From: Peptoniphilus harei
GTDB taxonomy: Bacteria > Bacillota > Clostridia > Tissierellales > Peptoniphilaceae
Assembly (NCBI RefSeq): GCF_900454685.1
Contig: NZ_UATM01000032.1
Location: 1,736,001-1,800,000 of the forward strand
Reading direction: 5' to 3'
Length of the DNA: 64,000 nt
Of the stretch, positions 29,796-37,275 are shown one piece after another. The position numbers were made by a program, and so were the translations under genes. A model generated the notes under the pieces. That model did no database searches, had not been told where the DNA came from, and worked only from the letters and a program-made list of their open reading frames with translations. Numbering within the stretch: the stretch's first letter is position 1; the number at the start of each line of letters is the position of its first letter.

Positions 29796-31298
29796 TTAAA
29801 ATAAAGACTTGCCAGTCATAAGCTCTGGCTGATCTAATCCCATAATTTTTAAAATTGTTGGCGACAAGTCGCAAAGGGCTCCGTCAGACCTAAGTTCCTC
29901 ATCCCTGTTAAATAAAAATAGGGGAACAAGGTTTGTGCTGTGGCTTGTTACAACATTGCCTTCATTATCAATCATGTACTCACAGTTTCCATGGTCTGCA
30001 GTAATTATTGCTGCTCCGTCCTTTTCCTTTAAGACCTTTAAAATTCTTCCAAGGTCATGGTCCACAGTTTCCACTGCCTTTATGGCAGCCTTTAGGTCTC
30101 CTGTGTGACCAACCATGTCTGGATTTGCAAAGTTTAAAATTATCAGGCCATACTTGTCCTTTTCCAAACTTTCTATTACCTTATCTGTAACTTCATTGGC
30201 AGACATTTCTGGTTTTAAATCATAGGTTGCTACCTTTGGAGACGGGACCAAGATCCTGTCCTCTCCTTCAAAGGGTTTTTCACGCCCACCATTAAAGAAA
30301 AATGTAACGTGGGCATATTTTTCTGTCTCGGCAATCCTAAGTTGCTTGATTTTATTTTTTTCAAGAACTTCTCCAAGAGTATCCTTTGGAATTTCGTCCT
30401 TAAAGGCAACTAGCTTATTCTTTATTTCCTTGTCATATTCTGTCATAGCAACAAGAGTAGTGTCTATTTTTTTTCTTTCAAAACCTGCGAAGTCATCATC
30501 CACAAGGGCCCTTGTAATTTGTCTAACCCTGTCTGGTCTAAAGTTGAAGATAATAACAGAGTCACCATCTTTTATTTCAGAGCCTTTGATAAATTTTGCA
30601 GGTTCTAAAAATTCATCAGTAACATCCTTATCATAGGATGACTTTATATAGGAAAGAATGTCTTCTTCAGTGAAGTCCACATCACTTACTAGGTTGTCGT
30701 AGTATTTTTTAGTTCTTTCCCATCTCTTGTCACGGTCCATGGCATAATATCTTCCAGAAATTGTGGCAATTTTTCCATTCCCAACTTTTTCTATTTCTTC
30801 TTGAAGCTCTCTTATATCGTCAATAGCTGCATGAGGAGAAACGTCACGTCCATCAGTAATTGCATGGATATAAGTTTTTTCTATTCCCTCTTCCTTCATT
30901 AATTCTATAAGAGCCTTTAAGTGGTCAAGGTGAGAGTGAACTCCACCCTTGGACACAAGTCCAATTAAGTGAAGGCTTGAATTATTTTTCTTGACATTGT
31001 CAATTGCCCTTTTAAATTCTGAATTTTTGAAAAATTCTCCAGACTTAATTGACTCAGTAATCTTTGTCAAATTTTGGTAGATAACTCTTCCTGCCCCAAT
31101 ATTTAAGTGGCCAACTTCAGAGTTCCCCATTTGTCCATGAGGAAGCCCAACATATTCTTCGCTGGCATAAATTTTTGTGTGAGCTGAGGTTTTATAAAGC
31201 TCATCAAGAGTTGGAGTCTTTGCAAGTTTAACTGCATTGCCTACTTCACTTTCATTTATCCCAAAACCATCTAAGATTATTAACATTGTTGGTTTCAT
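29796..31298 (-). CDS. gpmI: Cofactor-independent phosphoglycerate mutase
   Basis: Interconverts 3- and 2-phosphoglycerate using two manganese ions. The 500-residue protein has the N-terminal metal site LIILDGFG, the nucleophilic serine in MGNSEVGHLNIGAGR near residue 62, and HAITDGRDVSP. The C-terminal metal motifs are NPDMVGHTGD and ITADHGNCE. It overlaps tpiA by four bases and precedes eno by 38. Confidence 0.97.
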   Translation of the reverse strand: MKPTMLIILDGFGINESEVGNAVKLAKTPTLDELYKTSAHTKIYASEEYVGLPHGQMGNSEVGHLNIGAGRVIYQNLTKITESIKSGEFFKNSEFKRAIDNVKKNNSSLHLIGLVSKGGVHSHLDHLKALIELMKEEGIEKTYIHAITDGRDVSPHAAIDDIRELQEEIEKVGNGKIATISGRYYAMDRDKRWERTKKYYDNLVSDVDFTEEDILSYIKSSYDKDVTDEFLEPAKFIKGSEIKDGDSVIIFNFRPDRVRQITRALVDDDFAGFERKKIDTTLVAMTEYDKEIKNKLVAFKDEIPKDTLGEVLEKNKIKQLRIAETEKYAHVTFFFNGGREKPFEGEDRILVPSPKVATYDLKPEMSANEVTDKVIESLEKDKYGLIILNFANPDMVGHTGDLKAAIKAVETVDHDLGRILKVLKEKDGAAIITADHGNCEYMIDNEGNVVTSHSTNLVPLFLFNRDEELRSDGALCDLSPTILKIMGLDQPELMTGKSLF

Positions 31299-32038
31299 AG
31301 ATTTTCACCAGCTTTTATAATTTCAATAAAGTCACTAGCCTTTAGGCTTGCACCGCCAACTAGGACTCCGTCAATATTTTCCTTGGACAAAATTTCTCCT
31401 GCATTTGATGGCTTAACAGATCCACCATATAAAATTCTAATTTGTTGAGAAATTTCTCCATATTTTTCATTTATTATATTTCTAATTTCCTTGCACATGT
31501 TTTCTGCATCTTCAGATGAGCAAGTTTTTCCTGTTCCAATTGCCCAAATTGGTTCGTAGGCAATAGTAAGATTTTCTAAGTCATCAACTCCATCAAGAGA
31601 TTTTAAAAGTTCATCTCTTACAAAGTCAATTTCCTTGCCTTCCTCCTTGACTTCAAGGGATTCGCCTAGGCAAAGAATTACTGATAAATCATCTGCAAGG
31701 GCCTTTTTAACCTTGGCATTTATAATCTCATCACTTTCAGAAAACTTTTCACGTCTTTCAGAGTGGCCGATGATTACATCTTCAACTCCAATGTCTTTTA
31801 ACATGGTAGTAGAAATTTCGCCAGTGAAGGCTCCATCATCAAACTCAGACACATTTTGTCCCGCTAGCTTTATCTCATCTTTTAAGTTTTTTCTTAGACT
31901 TTCCAGACTCACAAAAGATGGTGCTATTAAAACATCTACCTTATTAAATTCAAATTCATTTATTTCTTTTGCAAATTCAAGGACTTCATAAGAAGTCTTG
32001 TTCATCTTCCAATTTCCACAAATATATTTTTTTCTCAT
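31295..32038 (-). CDS. tpiA: Triosephosphate isomerase
   Basis: Interconverts dihydroxyacetone phosphate and glyceraldehyde 3-phosphate. The 247-residue TIM barrel has GNWKMNKT at the N terminus, the catalytic histidine in IGHSERR near residue 95, and the catalytic glutamate in AYEPIWAIGTGKT near residue 163. The phosphate loop ends ILYGGSVKPSN and GVLVGGASL. It overlaps both pgk and gpmI by four bases. Confidence 0.98.
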   Translation of the reverse strand: MRKKYICGNWKMNKTSYEVLEFAKEINEFEFNKVDVLIAPSFVSLESLRKNLKDEIKLAGQNVSEFDDGAFTGEISTTMLKDIGVEDVIIGHSERREKFSESDEIINAKVKKALADDLSVILCLGESLEVKEEGKEIDFVRDELLKSLDGVDDLENLTIAYEPIWAIGTGKTCSSEDAENMCKEIRNIINEKYGEISQQIRILYGGSVKPSNAGEILSKENIDGVLVGGASLKASDFIEIIKAGENL

Positions 32039-33219
32039 GCTTCTTCAACTGCCTCGATACCAGGAAGTTTCTTCCCTTCAAGCATTTCAAGACTTGCTCC
32101 ACCACCAGTTGAAATGTGAGTTAAGTCATCTGCAACTCCTGCCTTTTCAACAGCAGCAACAGAGTCTCCACCACCAACAATTACTGTGGCATCAAGCTTA
32201 GCTAGAATTTTTGCAAGTTCAATAGTTCCGTGGGAGAATTTTTCAATTTCAAAAACTCCACAAGGTCCATTTAAGACAACAGTCTTTGCCTTAGATAGTG
32301 ATCCTTCAATATCCTTTAGACTTTCTTTACCAATGTCTAAGATCATGTCATCTTCAGCAACATCTTCCACATCTTTTAAAGTTCCCTTTGCGTTTTCAGA
32401 TACTTCTGGAGCAACAATAACGTCCTTTGGAAGAATTATTTCAACTTGATTTTCTACTGCCTTTGCCATTATTTCTCTAGCAAGGTCTAGCTTGTCATCT
32501 TCTACAAGAGATTTTCCAACTTCAAGTCCCTTTGACTTTAAGAAGGTGTTGGCCATGGCACCAACAATTACTAGGAAATCAACTTTTTCCAATAGATTTT
32601 CTATTACTCCAATCTTGTCAGAAACCTTTGATCCACCAAGAATTGCCGCAAAAGGTTTTTCTGGGTTCTTAAGAGCATCTTCAAAGTATTTAATTTCTTT
32701 TTCAACTAGAAGTCCTGCGCAAGATGGTAGGAATTCTGTCACACCAACATTTGATGCGTGAGCCCTGTGGGCAGTTCCAAAGGCATCATTTACAAAGATG
32801 TCACCAAGAGATGCAAGTTTTTTGGCAAAGTCAGAATCATCCTTTTCTTCACCCTTGACAAATCTCAAGTTTTCAAGAAGAACAATTTCTCCTTTTTGTA
32901 ATTCTTTTACTTGACTTACAACTTCCTCATCAACAACTTCTTTCGAAGGAATAAATTTTACATCCTTCTTCAAAAGTTCTGAAGCTCTTTTTGCAACTGG
33001 TTCAAGAGATAGGTCTTCCTTGTATTCTCCCTTAGGTCTACCAAGGTGACTCATAAGAACAACTTTGGCCCCATTTTCTATTAAATATTCAATAGTTGGG
33101 ATTGCCTTAATAATTCTGTCGTCGCCAGTTACCACTCCATCCTTTAGGGGCACGTTAAAGTCCACCCTAACTAGAGCAGTTTTATCATTAAAATCAAAAT
33201 CTCTAATAGTTTTTTTCAC
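32035..33219 (-). CDS. pgk: Phosphoglycerate kinase
   Basis: Makes ATP from 1,3-bisphosphoglycerate. The 394-residue protein has LVRVDFNVPLKDG, the substrate loop SHLGRPKGE, hinge motif ILGGSKVSDKIGV and nucleotide loop NGPCGVFE. It ends with HISTGGGASLEMLEG. The start is a GTG at 33219 preceded by GAGGTG. It is the first gene of the glycolytic operon. gapA is not in the window, unlike many Firmicutes where it leads the cluster. Confidence 0.98.
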   Translation of the reverse strand: MKKTIRDFDFNDKTALVRVDFNVPLKDGVVTGDDRIIKAIPTIEYLIENGAKVVLMSHLGRPKGEYKEDLSLEPVAKRASELLKKDVKFIPSKEVVDEEVVSQVKELQKGEIVLLENLRFVKGEEKDDSDFAKKLASLGDIFVNDAFGTAHRAHASNVGVTEFLPSCAGLLVEKEIKYFEDALKNPEKPFAAILGGSKVSDKIGVIENLLEKVDFLVIVGAMANTFLKSKGLEVGKSLVEDDKLDLAREIMAKAVENQVEIILPKDVIVAPEVSENAKGTLKDVEDVAEDDMILDIGKESLKDIEGSLSKAKTVVLNGPCGVFEIEKFSHGTIELAKILAKLDATVIVGGGDSVAAVEKAGVADDLTHISTGGGASLEMLEGKKLPGIEAVEEA

Positions 33220-33274
33220 ATTACACCTCTAATTTTAGATTTATACCGTCATATTCCGTCAATTTATCATTTAA

Positions 33275-33280
33275 ATTATA
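33275..33280 (-). promoter_or_regulatory. Probable extended -10 promoter of the pgk operon
   Basis: Minus strand TGGTATAAT gives an extended -10 box about 55 bases before the pgk start. A weak TTCAAC lies 16 bases upstream. Just downstream, TGACGG occurs twice 11 bases apart (TTGACGGAATATGACGG), which could bind a regulator. Confidence 0.5.
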
Positions 33281-33389
33281 CCACAAATCATAAAGAGTTG
33301 AAGTTAGTACTACTGCTTTATAAGTATTTATAAGGGTAAATTCATTAAAAAATCAAGGAATAATTACTATACTTGCACTTCCCTTTTTG

Positions 33390-33398
33390 TGATATAAT
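33390..33398 (+). promoter_or_regulatory. Extended -10 promoter of the tandem small-peptide genes
   Basis: TGATATAAT on the plus strand is a consensus extended -10. TTGCAC lies upstream but only 14 bases away, so the extended -10 probably dominates. It points at the two 40-codon frames and away from pgk. Confidence 0.5.
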
Positions 33399-33542
33399 TT
33401 GTTAAATCGATAAATTGATATAAGCTTCAACTTTCGTTACTTAAAATTCAAAAAAATATGTAAATTAATTCCCAAATATATGAAATTATTAGATAAAATT
33501 TTTGATTTAAATTCTATCAATTATTTGAAGGAGATGTTTCTT

Positions 33543-33665
33543 ATGAAAATGCAATTAATTAAGTTCCTCACTATAATCCAGCCTCAATATCTTTTTAACA
33601 TAATTGAGATTATACTTTTGATTTTAATATTAAAAAAATTAAAAGAACTATTTAAGGAGATGTGA
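33543..33665 (+). CDS. 40-residue hydrophobic peptide, copy 1
   Basis: MKMQLIKFLTIIQPQYLFNI begins a 40-residue peptide with a strongly hydrophobic centre (NIIEIILLILIL) and a cationic amphipathic tail KKLKELFKEM. The ATG at 33543 has AAGGAG nine bases upstream, better than the in-frame ATG 21 codons earlier. It runs opposite to the surrounding genes, between a promoter and a strong terminator, and is followed after four bases by a second frame of identical length. The family is not recognised. A membrane-active toxin, leaderless bacteriocin or small regulator are possibilities. Confidence 0.55.
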   Translation: MKMQLIKFLTIIQPQYLFNIIEIILLILILKKLKELFKEM

Positions 33666-33669
33666 TTTT

Positions 33670-33792
33670 ATAGAAAAATATGAAGCGACTATGACAATCC
33701 TTACAGGTCTAATTCCCTATACAATTTTACATGTGATTAAGATTGTCTTACTTATAAAAATATTAAATCTTTTAAAACAATTTAAAAAATAA
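33670..33792 (+). CDS. 40-residue hydrophobic peptide, copy 2, with ATA at the start position
   Basis: This frame is exactly 40 codons, like its neighbour. Its tail has the same design (VIKIVLLIKIL then NLLKQFKK). An AAGGAG site precedes it by ten bases, but the codon at the expected start is ATA (33670-33672) followed by EKYEATMTILTG. Initiation may use ATA, or the ATG at 33691 may give a shorter 33-residue form, or the copy may be silenced. The two peptides appear to be diverged duplicates. Confidence 0.45.
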   Translation: MEKYEATMTILTGLIPYTILHVIKIVLLIKILNLLKQFKK

Positions 33793-33808
33793 AAAAAGCA
33801 AAAAAATT

Positions 33809-33843
33809 GGAACTGAGATAATTTTTTCTCAGTTCCTTTTACT
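33809..33843 (+). terminator. Terminator of the small-peptide genes
   Basis: GGAACTGAGA and TCTCAGTTCC form a ten-pair stem with an eight-base loop, followed by TTTT. It is placed just after the second peptide on the plus strand. Confidence 0.82.
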
Positions 33844-33862
33844 TTTATAAATAAAATTTTTA

Positions 33863-33940
33863 TTAATATAATTTTGCTCCTGCTGGAATTTTATCTTCTA
33901 GCATCACTAGGTTTAATAGTTCTTCTCCATCATAGTCGCT
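33863..33940 (-). pseudogene. 3' remnant of metG (methionyl-tRNA synthetase C-terminal end)
   Basis: Minus-strand codons read SDYDGEELLNLVMLEDKIPA then GAKLY and a stop. This is nearly identical in protein to the last 25 residues of the metG-like gene at 38994, with silent and a few other DNA differences. It has no start of its own. It looks like an integration scar or a replaced attachment end. The sequence that abuts it upstream is an inverted copy of part of the second small-peptide gene. Confidence 0.8.
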
Positions 33941-34011
33941 TCATATTTTCTCTCCTTGTTGATGACCATTACCATAAAAAAAGTTATACAATAAATTTTT
34001 ACAAACACAAT

Positions 34012-34584
34012 TTATATCAGCTTTTTTACCATTTTCTTTAACTCAGGCAAGACATCCTCTCTAAAAAAAGGATTTTTTGCTATCCACCTGTTGTTTAGAG
34101 GACTTGGGTGGACTATTGGGAAATATTCTGGCAAAAATTCTTTGTAAGATTTTACTGTTTCAGTTAAATTTTTCTTAAATTTATCCTTCAAATAAAACTT
34201 TTGAGCATAGGCTCCTATCAAAATAGTTAACTTTATATCCTTCAATTCATTTAATAATAGTGGATGGTATTCTTTTGCAATAAAAGATCTGGGAGCCTTG
34301 TCGCCCGATTTTCCCTTTCCAGGATAATAAAAATCCATTGGAATTATAGAAAAGTCTTCACTATGGAGGACGTCTTCTGATATACCCAACCATTTGACAA
34401 GATTTTCCCCACTCTTATCATTAAATAAAATACCAGTCTCTTCAACCTTTTCCCCAGGAGCTTGCCCAATTATCAAAATTTTTGATTTTGGATTTAGCTG
34501 GAATATTGGGTTAATTCCTCTATTTGTGTAGATTTCATTTCTGCGATCTTCTTTTAATTTTTTAATAATAATTTTTTCTTTCAT
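34012..34584 (-). CDS. Uracil-DNA glycosylase family protein
   Basis: A 190-residue protein with UDG-superfamily motifs: LIIGQAPGEKVEETG at residues 33-50 with LFNDKSG just after, and PIVHPSPLNNRW near residue 155. It probably removes damaged or uracil bases from DNA. No iron-sulfur cysteines of families 4 and 5 are present, so the exact family is uncertain. It sits alone between mobile remnants and could be chromosomal or island-borne. Confidence 0.75.
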   Translation of the reverse strand: MKEKIIIKKLKEDRRNEIYTNRGINPIFQLNPKSKILIIGQAPGEKVEETGILFNDKSGENLVKWLGISEDVLHSEDFSIIPMDFYYPGKGKSGDKAPRSFIAKEYHPLLLNELKDIKLTILIGAYAQKFYLKDKFKKNLTETVKSYKEFLPEYFPIVHPSPLNNRWIAKNPFFREDVLPELKKMVKKLI

Positions 34585-34698
34585 AATTTTGCCATCACCT
34601 TCATTAGAATTAGAACCTTACCAAGCTTTAGGACAAGTAACAATTTTCGTAAAAAATCTATTCTTAGCCTAGTAAAACTTTTAACTTATATAAAATTA
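34585..34698. other. Short spacer with no recognised feature
   Basis: Only A/T-rich sequence is seen between the UDG-family gene and the relaxase remnant. Confidence 0.4.
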
Positions 34699-34797
34699 TT
34701 ACCCATTTTTGTCTTGACTCTCATCATGAATTGCATAATCTACTATCATTCCTTGTGATGTTAAATTTTCTTTTATAAATCTTTCAATTAGGTTTTT
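34699..34797 (-). pseudogene. MobA/MobL relaxase fragment
   Basis: A short frame reads KNLIERFIKENLTSQGMIVD then YAIHDESQDKNG and a stop. It resembles the conserved segment before the histidine motif of MobA/MobL relaxases. Only this scrap is left, fused out of frame to the end of the DUF3847-like gene, so it marks a deletion in a lost mobilisable element. Confidence 0.6.
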
Positions 34798-35015
34798 ATT
34801 TCTTGATCTGTTAGTTCTTCTGTATTTTCTATAAGACTTTCTAAGATTGCTCCTCTTATGATTAGTCTATGAGTTCTTTCTTTTCTTCTTTTCACTATGT
34901 CTTGTTTTAATATCTTCTTTTCTTGATTTTTTAGTTGCTTTAATCTTTCTTCTGTATCATCAATTTTATCTTTTATTTCTTTTGACTCTTGTCTTATTTG
35001 CTCTAAATTTTTCAT
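34788..35015 (-). CDS. DUF3847-like small protein, probably C-terminally truncated
   Basis: The 75-residue, very charged, coiled-coil protein has EERLKQLKNQEKKILKQ followed by RKERTHRLIIRGAILESLIE. DUF3847 proteins occur in mobilisable and conjugative elements next to relaxases and are usually near 95-100 residues. Here the frame ends at the junction with a relaxase scrap. A good AAGGAG-type site precedes it. Confidence 0.7.
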   Translation of the reverse strand: MKNLEQIRQESKEIKDKIDDTEERLKQLKNQEKKILKQDIVKRRKERTHRLIIRGAILESLIENTEELTDQEIKT

Positions 35016-35035
35016 ATATAACTCCTTTCTTGTAA

Positions 35036-35071
35036 TAAAAAAAGACGATAGAGTTTTTAATTTCTATCGCC
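35036..35071 (-). terminator. Terminator, copy A of a duplicated sequence
   Basis: Minus strand GGCGATAGAAAT and loop pair with CTCTATCGTC, followed by seven T. Nearly the same sequence recurs at 37227-37262. Confidence 0.8.
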
Positions 35072-35221
35072 TAAAATATCCACGTTTTAATATTTTCTAA
35101 TTCAATAAGTTTTTATCTCTTTGCTACAAGACCATATTTTAGGTCCAGCAGCTCTGAATATTAATATATTTACTTATTAATTCTATACATAAAACCTAAT
35201 ATAGATATAGCATCTTCCATT
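35072..35221. other. Spacer downstream of the ABC permease gene
   Basis: No coding or structured feature is recognised. Confidence 0.4.
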
Positions 35222-35866
35222 TTAAGTATCTAATTTTAGATTTACCATTCTTTTTGAGTTCAATACGCATGATGTTATAAATAGCATCAAATATATTGCA
35301 CAAAGTGCAACATTTCCACCTGACTTAGAAAATCCAAGCCTATTTAATGTAAATATTTCTATTGATACTAGCATTATAGACCCAATCAAGCCTAAAACCA
35401 TCCACAAATCACCTTTCTCTAAATCAATAAAGTACATGGCTAAGTAGAAGATTGATACTAGTTGCAAAATAATACCTAATAGAACATTTAACAAAGCTAT
35501 TAAGTCTGAAGATCCATAATCAAAATAATTCTTACCTAGATAGATTGATATATAATTCAAAATAATCAACATCAATATAGAAAAGAGAATAATAACTACT
35601 TGACTTATATATTTTGATAGTATTATATTTTTACTTTTTATTGGTAGCATGAATTCATATTTATATAATTTTAAATCATAATCTTTTCTTTGAGATAAAA
35701 GAAGCAACAAACTGTTAGCGAAAATTACTACTGCAAAATACGCAAAAACAACCATTTGTATGTCAGCAAATAAATTTATTAGAATCCATACTAAAATTAA
35801 AAATGCATTCATTATAAAAATGTTTTTAATATTTTTGTAATATATTTCTAACAATAAACCTTTCAT
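35222..35866 (-). CDS. ABC-2 type membrane permease
   Basis: The 214-residue protein has six hydrophobic segments. Its sequence pattern (LPIKSKNIILSKYISQVVI near residue 75) is typical of ABC-2 permeases encoded with YtrA-type regulators. It follows the ATPase gene by three bases and is the last gene of the GntR-ATPase-permease operon. The substrate is unknown. Relatives are induced by cell-wall antibiotics. Confidence 0.8.
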   Translation of the reverse strand: MKGLLLEIYYKNIKNIFIMNAFLILVWILINLFADIQMVVFAYFAVVIFANSLLLLLSQRKDYDLKLYKYEFMLPIKSKNIILSKYISQVVIILFSILMLIILNYISIYLGKNYFDYGSSDLIALLNVLLGIILQLVSIFYLAMYFIDLEKGDLWMVLGLIGSIMLVSIEIFTLNRLGFSKSGGNVALCAIYLMLFITSCVLNSKRMVNLKLDT

Positions 35867-35869
35867 ATA

Positions 35870-36748
35870 TTAGTCCTCCTTCCCTGTTAATATTAATAAC
35901 ATCTCATCAAAATTTGGTTTATTCACAACAAATTCTTTATACTTATTCTTTATCTTCGATATATCTTTTACTAAAATATCTACCCTTCCAAATTCCTTCC
36001 TGTATGAAATGATGTCCGTTTTTTCCACTTTTTCTAGTTCTTTATCAGTACAACGAAGTATCCCATAGTTATATAACAATTCATCCTTTTCTTCACTCAA
36101 CACGACTTTGCCATTATCCATAAAAACTATATAATCAGCTATTTTTTCCAAATCTGTTGTAATATGTGATGATATATACACGGAGTTTTCTGGGTTTTCT
36201 ATAAATTCCAACAATATACCCAGTATTTCATCTCTGCTTACTGGATCTAAACCTGAAGTAATCTCATCTAATATGAGAAGTTTTGTTTCGTGAGACAACG
36301 CTATAGCCAACGATAACTTTTTTTTCATACCAAATGAAAATTGCTTAGTCTTCTTGTCTATTGGTAAATTAAATCTATTCAAATAATTTTTAAAACTATC
36401 TTCTTCCCAATTACTGTAATTAAATTTCATTACCTCATTTATCTCATTAGACGTTAATAATAATGAAAAGTTTGGCTCATCTAAAACAACACCTATGTGT
36501 TTTTTAATATCTATTTGATTACAATCTTCAGTACCAAATATCTCTATTTTTCCCTCATCTTTTTGAAACATTCCAAGTATACAAGAAATAGTAGTACTTT
36601 TCCCCGCTCCATTTCTTCCTATATTTCCTACAATAGATCCATAAGGTACTTCAATATTTATATTTTTCAAAGAAAAATCATTTGTTTTATTCTTTTTATT
36701 TAATCCAGATACCCTTAATGCTAATTTATTTTCATATGAATCCATCAT
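35870..36748 (-). CDS. ABC transporter ATP-binding protein
   Basis: The 292-residue ATPase has Walker A GRNGAGKST, signature FSFGMKKKL (a divergent LSGG-type motif) and Walker B LLILDEITSGLD. A C-terminal accessory region of about 80 residues follows. It overlaps the stop of the GntR gene by four bases and precedes a six-segment permease. Confidence 0.88.
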   Translation of the reverse strand: MMDSYENKLALRVSGLNKKNKTNDFSLKNINIEVPYGSIVGNIGRNGAGKSTTISCILGMFQKDEGKIEIFGTEDCNQIDIKKHIGVVLDEPNFSLLLTSNEINEVMKFNYSNWEEDSFKNYLNRFNLPIDKKTKQFSFGMKKKLSLAIALSHETKLLILDEITSGLDPVSRDEILGILLEFIENPENSVYISSHITTDLEKIADYIVFMDNGKVVLSEEKDELLYNYGILRCTDKELEKVEKTDIISYRKEFGRVDILVKDISKIKNKYKEFVVNKPNFDEMLLILTGKED

Positions 36749-37122
36749 TGCCCCTCCTCATATATCTTTTTTATTAAATCTATTAAGTCATCTAACGAAA
36801 TAGAACTTGATTGTATGCTCTTGACAATTTTTTTAGCTAAATCTTCCACTTCTTTATATGTTTCTATTTTTTGTAATTCAATATTTCTTGCTGATATAAA
36901 ACTGCCTTTACCATGAATAGTCTCAATAAATCCATCTTTTTGTAAATTTTCATAAGCCTTTTGAACTGTAATTACAGCTACCTTAAGATTTTTAGCTAAT
37001 ACTCTCATAGATGGTATAGAATCTCCAGTTTTCAAATCTTCATTCATAATTTGTTTTTTTATCTGATTTTCGATTTGTTCATAAATCGGTTCGCTAGAAT
37101 CGGTATTTATAATAATATTTAT
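36745..37122 (-). CDS. GntR-family (YtrA-type) regulator with probable ATA start
   Basis: A winged-helix repressor of the YtrA type, expected to repress this ABC operon. The obvious ATG at 37047 would give 100 residues and lose the first helix. The frame is open upstream and encodes NIIINTDSSEPIYEQIENQI, the conserved YtrA N terminus, back to an ATA at 37120-37122. That ATA lies six bases after AGGAGG. From there the product is 125 residues, the normal size. HTH residues lie in SIPSMRVLAKNLKVAVITVQ. Initiation at ATA (or the neighbouring ATT) is inference. Confidence 0.72.
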   Translation of the reverse strand: MNIIINTDSSEPIYEQIENQIKKQIMNEDLKTGDSIPSMRVLAKNLKVAVITVQKAYENLQKDGFIETIHGKGSFISARNIELQKIETYKEVEDLAKKIVKSIQSSSISLDDLIDLIKKIYEEGQ

Positions 37123-37142
37123 AATGCACCTCCTGTTCCAGA

Positions 37143-37164
37143 AGTGTACTTATGTGTACTTATC
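37143..37164. promoter_or_regulatory. Operator-like direct repeat before the GntR gene
   Basis: GTGTACTTAT occurs twice in a row (AGTGTACTTATGTGTACTTATCG). On the minus strand it is AAGTACAC twice, close to the presumed promoter. YtrA-type repressors bind GTAC-centred sites, so it is a likely autoregulatory operator. Confidence 0.5.
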
Positions 37165-37226
37165 GTTTTAATAATACCACCAATAAAAATTTTTTTCAAC
37201 CCCCTTAATTTCCTAATTTTGAATAT

Positions 37227-37262
37227 AAAAAAAGACGATAGAGTTTTTTAATTTCTATCGCC
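37227..37262 (-). terminator. Terminator, copy B of a duplicated sequence
   Basis: The same stem, loop and seven-T tail as at 35036-35071, differing mainly by one extra T in the loop. It follows the kwaA-like gene. Confidence 0.8.
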
Positions 37263-37275
37263 TATTAATACTTTT

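Larger units (their letters stand above)
33673..33950. repeat. Inverted repeat pair spanning the terminator and metG remnant
   Basis: AATATGAAGCGACTATGA occurs at 33677-33694 and its exact reverse complement at 33930-33947, with similar A-rich flanks. About 235 bases separate the arms. Confidence 0.75.

Noticed and set aside
33480-33542. Longer N terminus for the first small peptide
   Set aside because: The upstream ATG lacks an RBS and the inner ATG has AAGGAG at good spacing.
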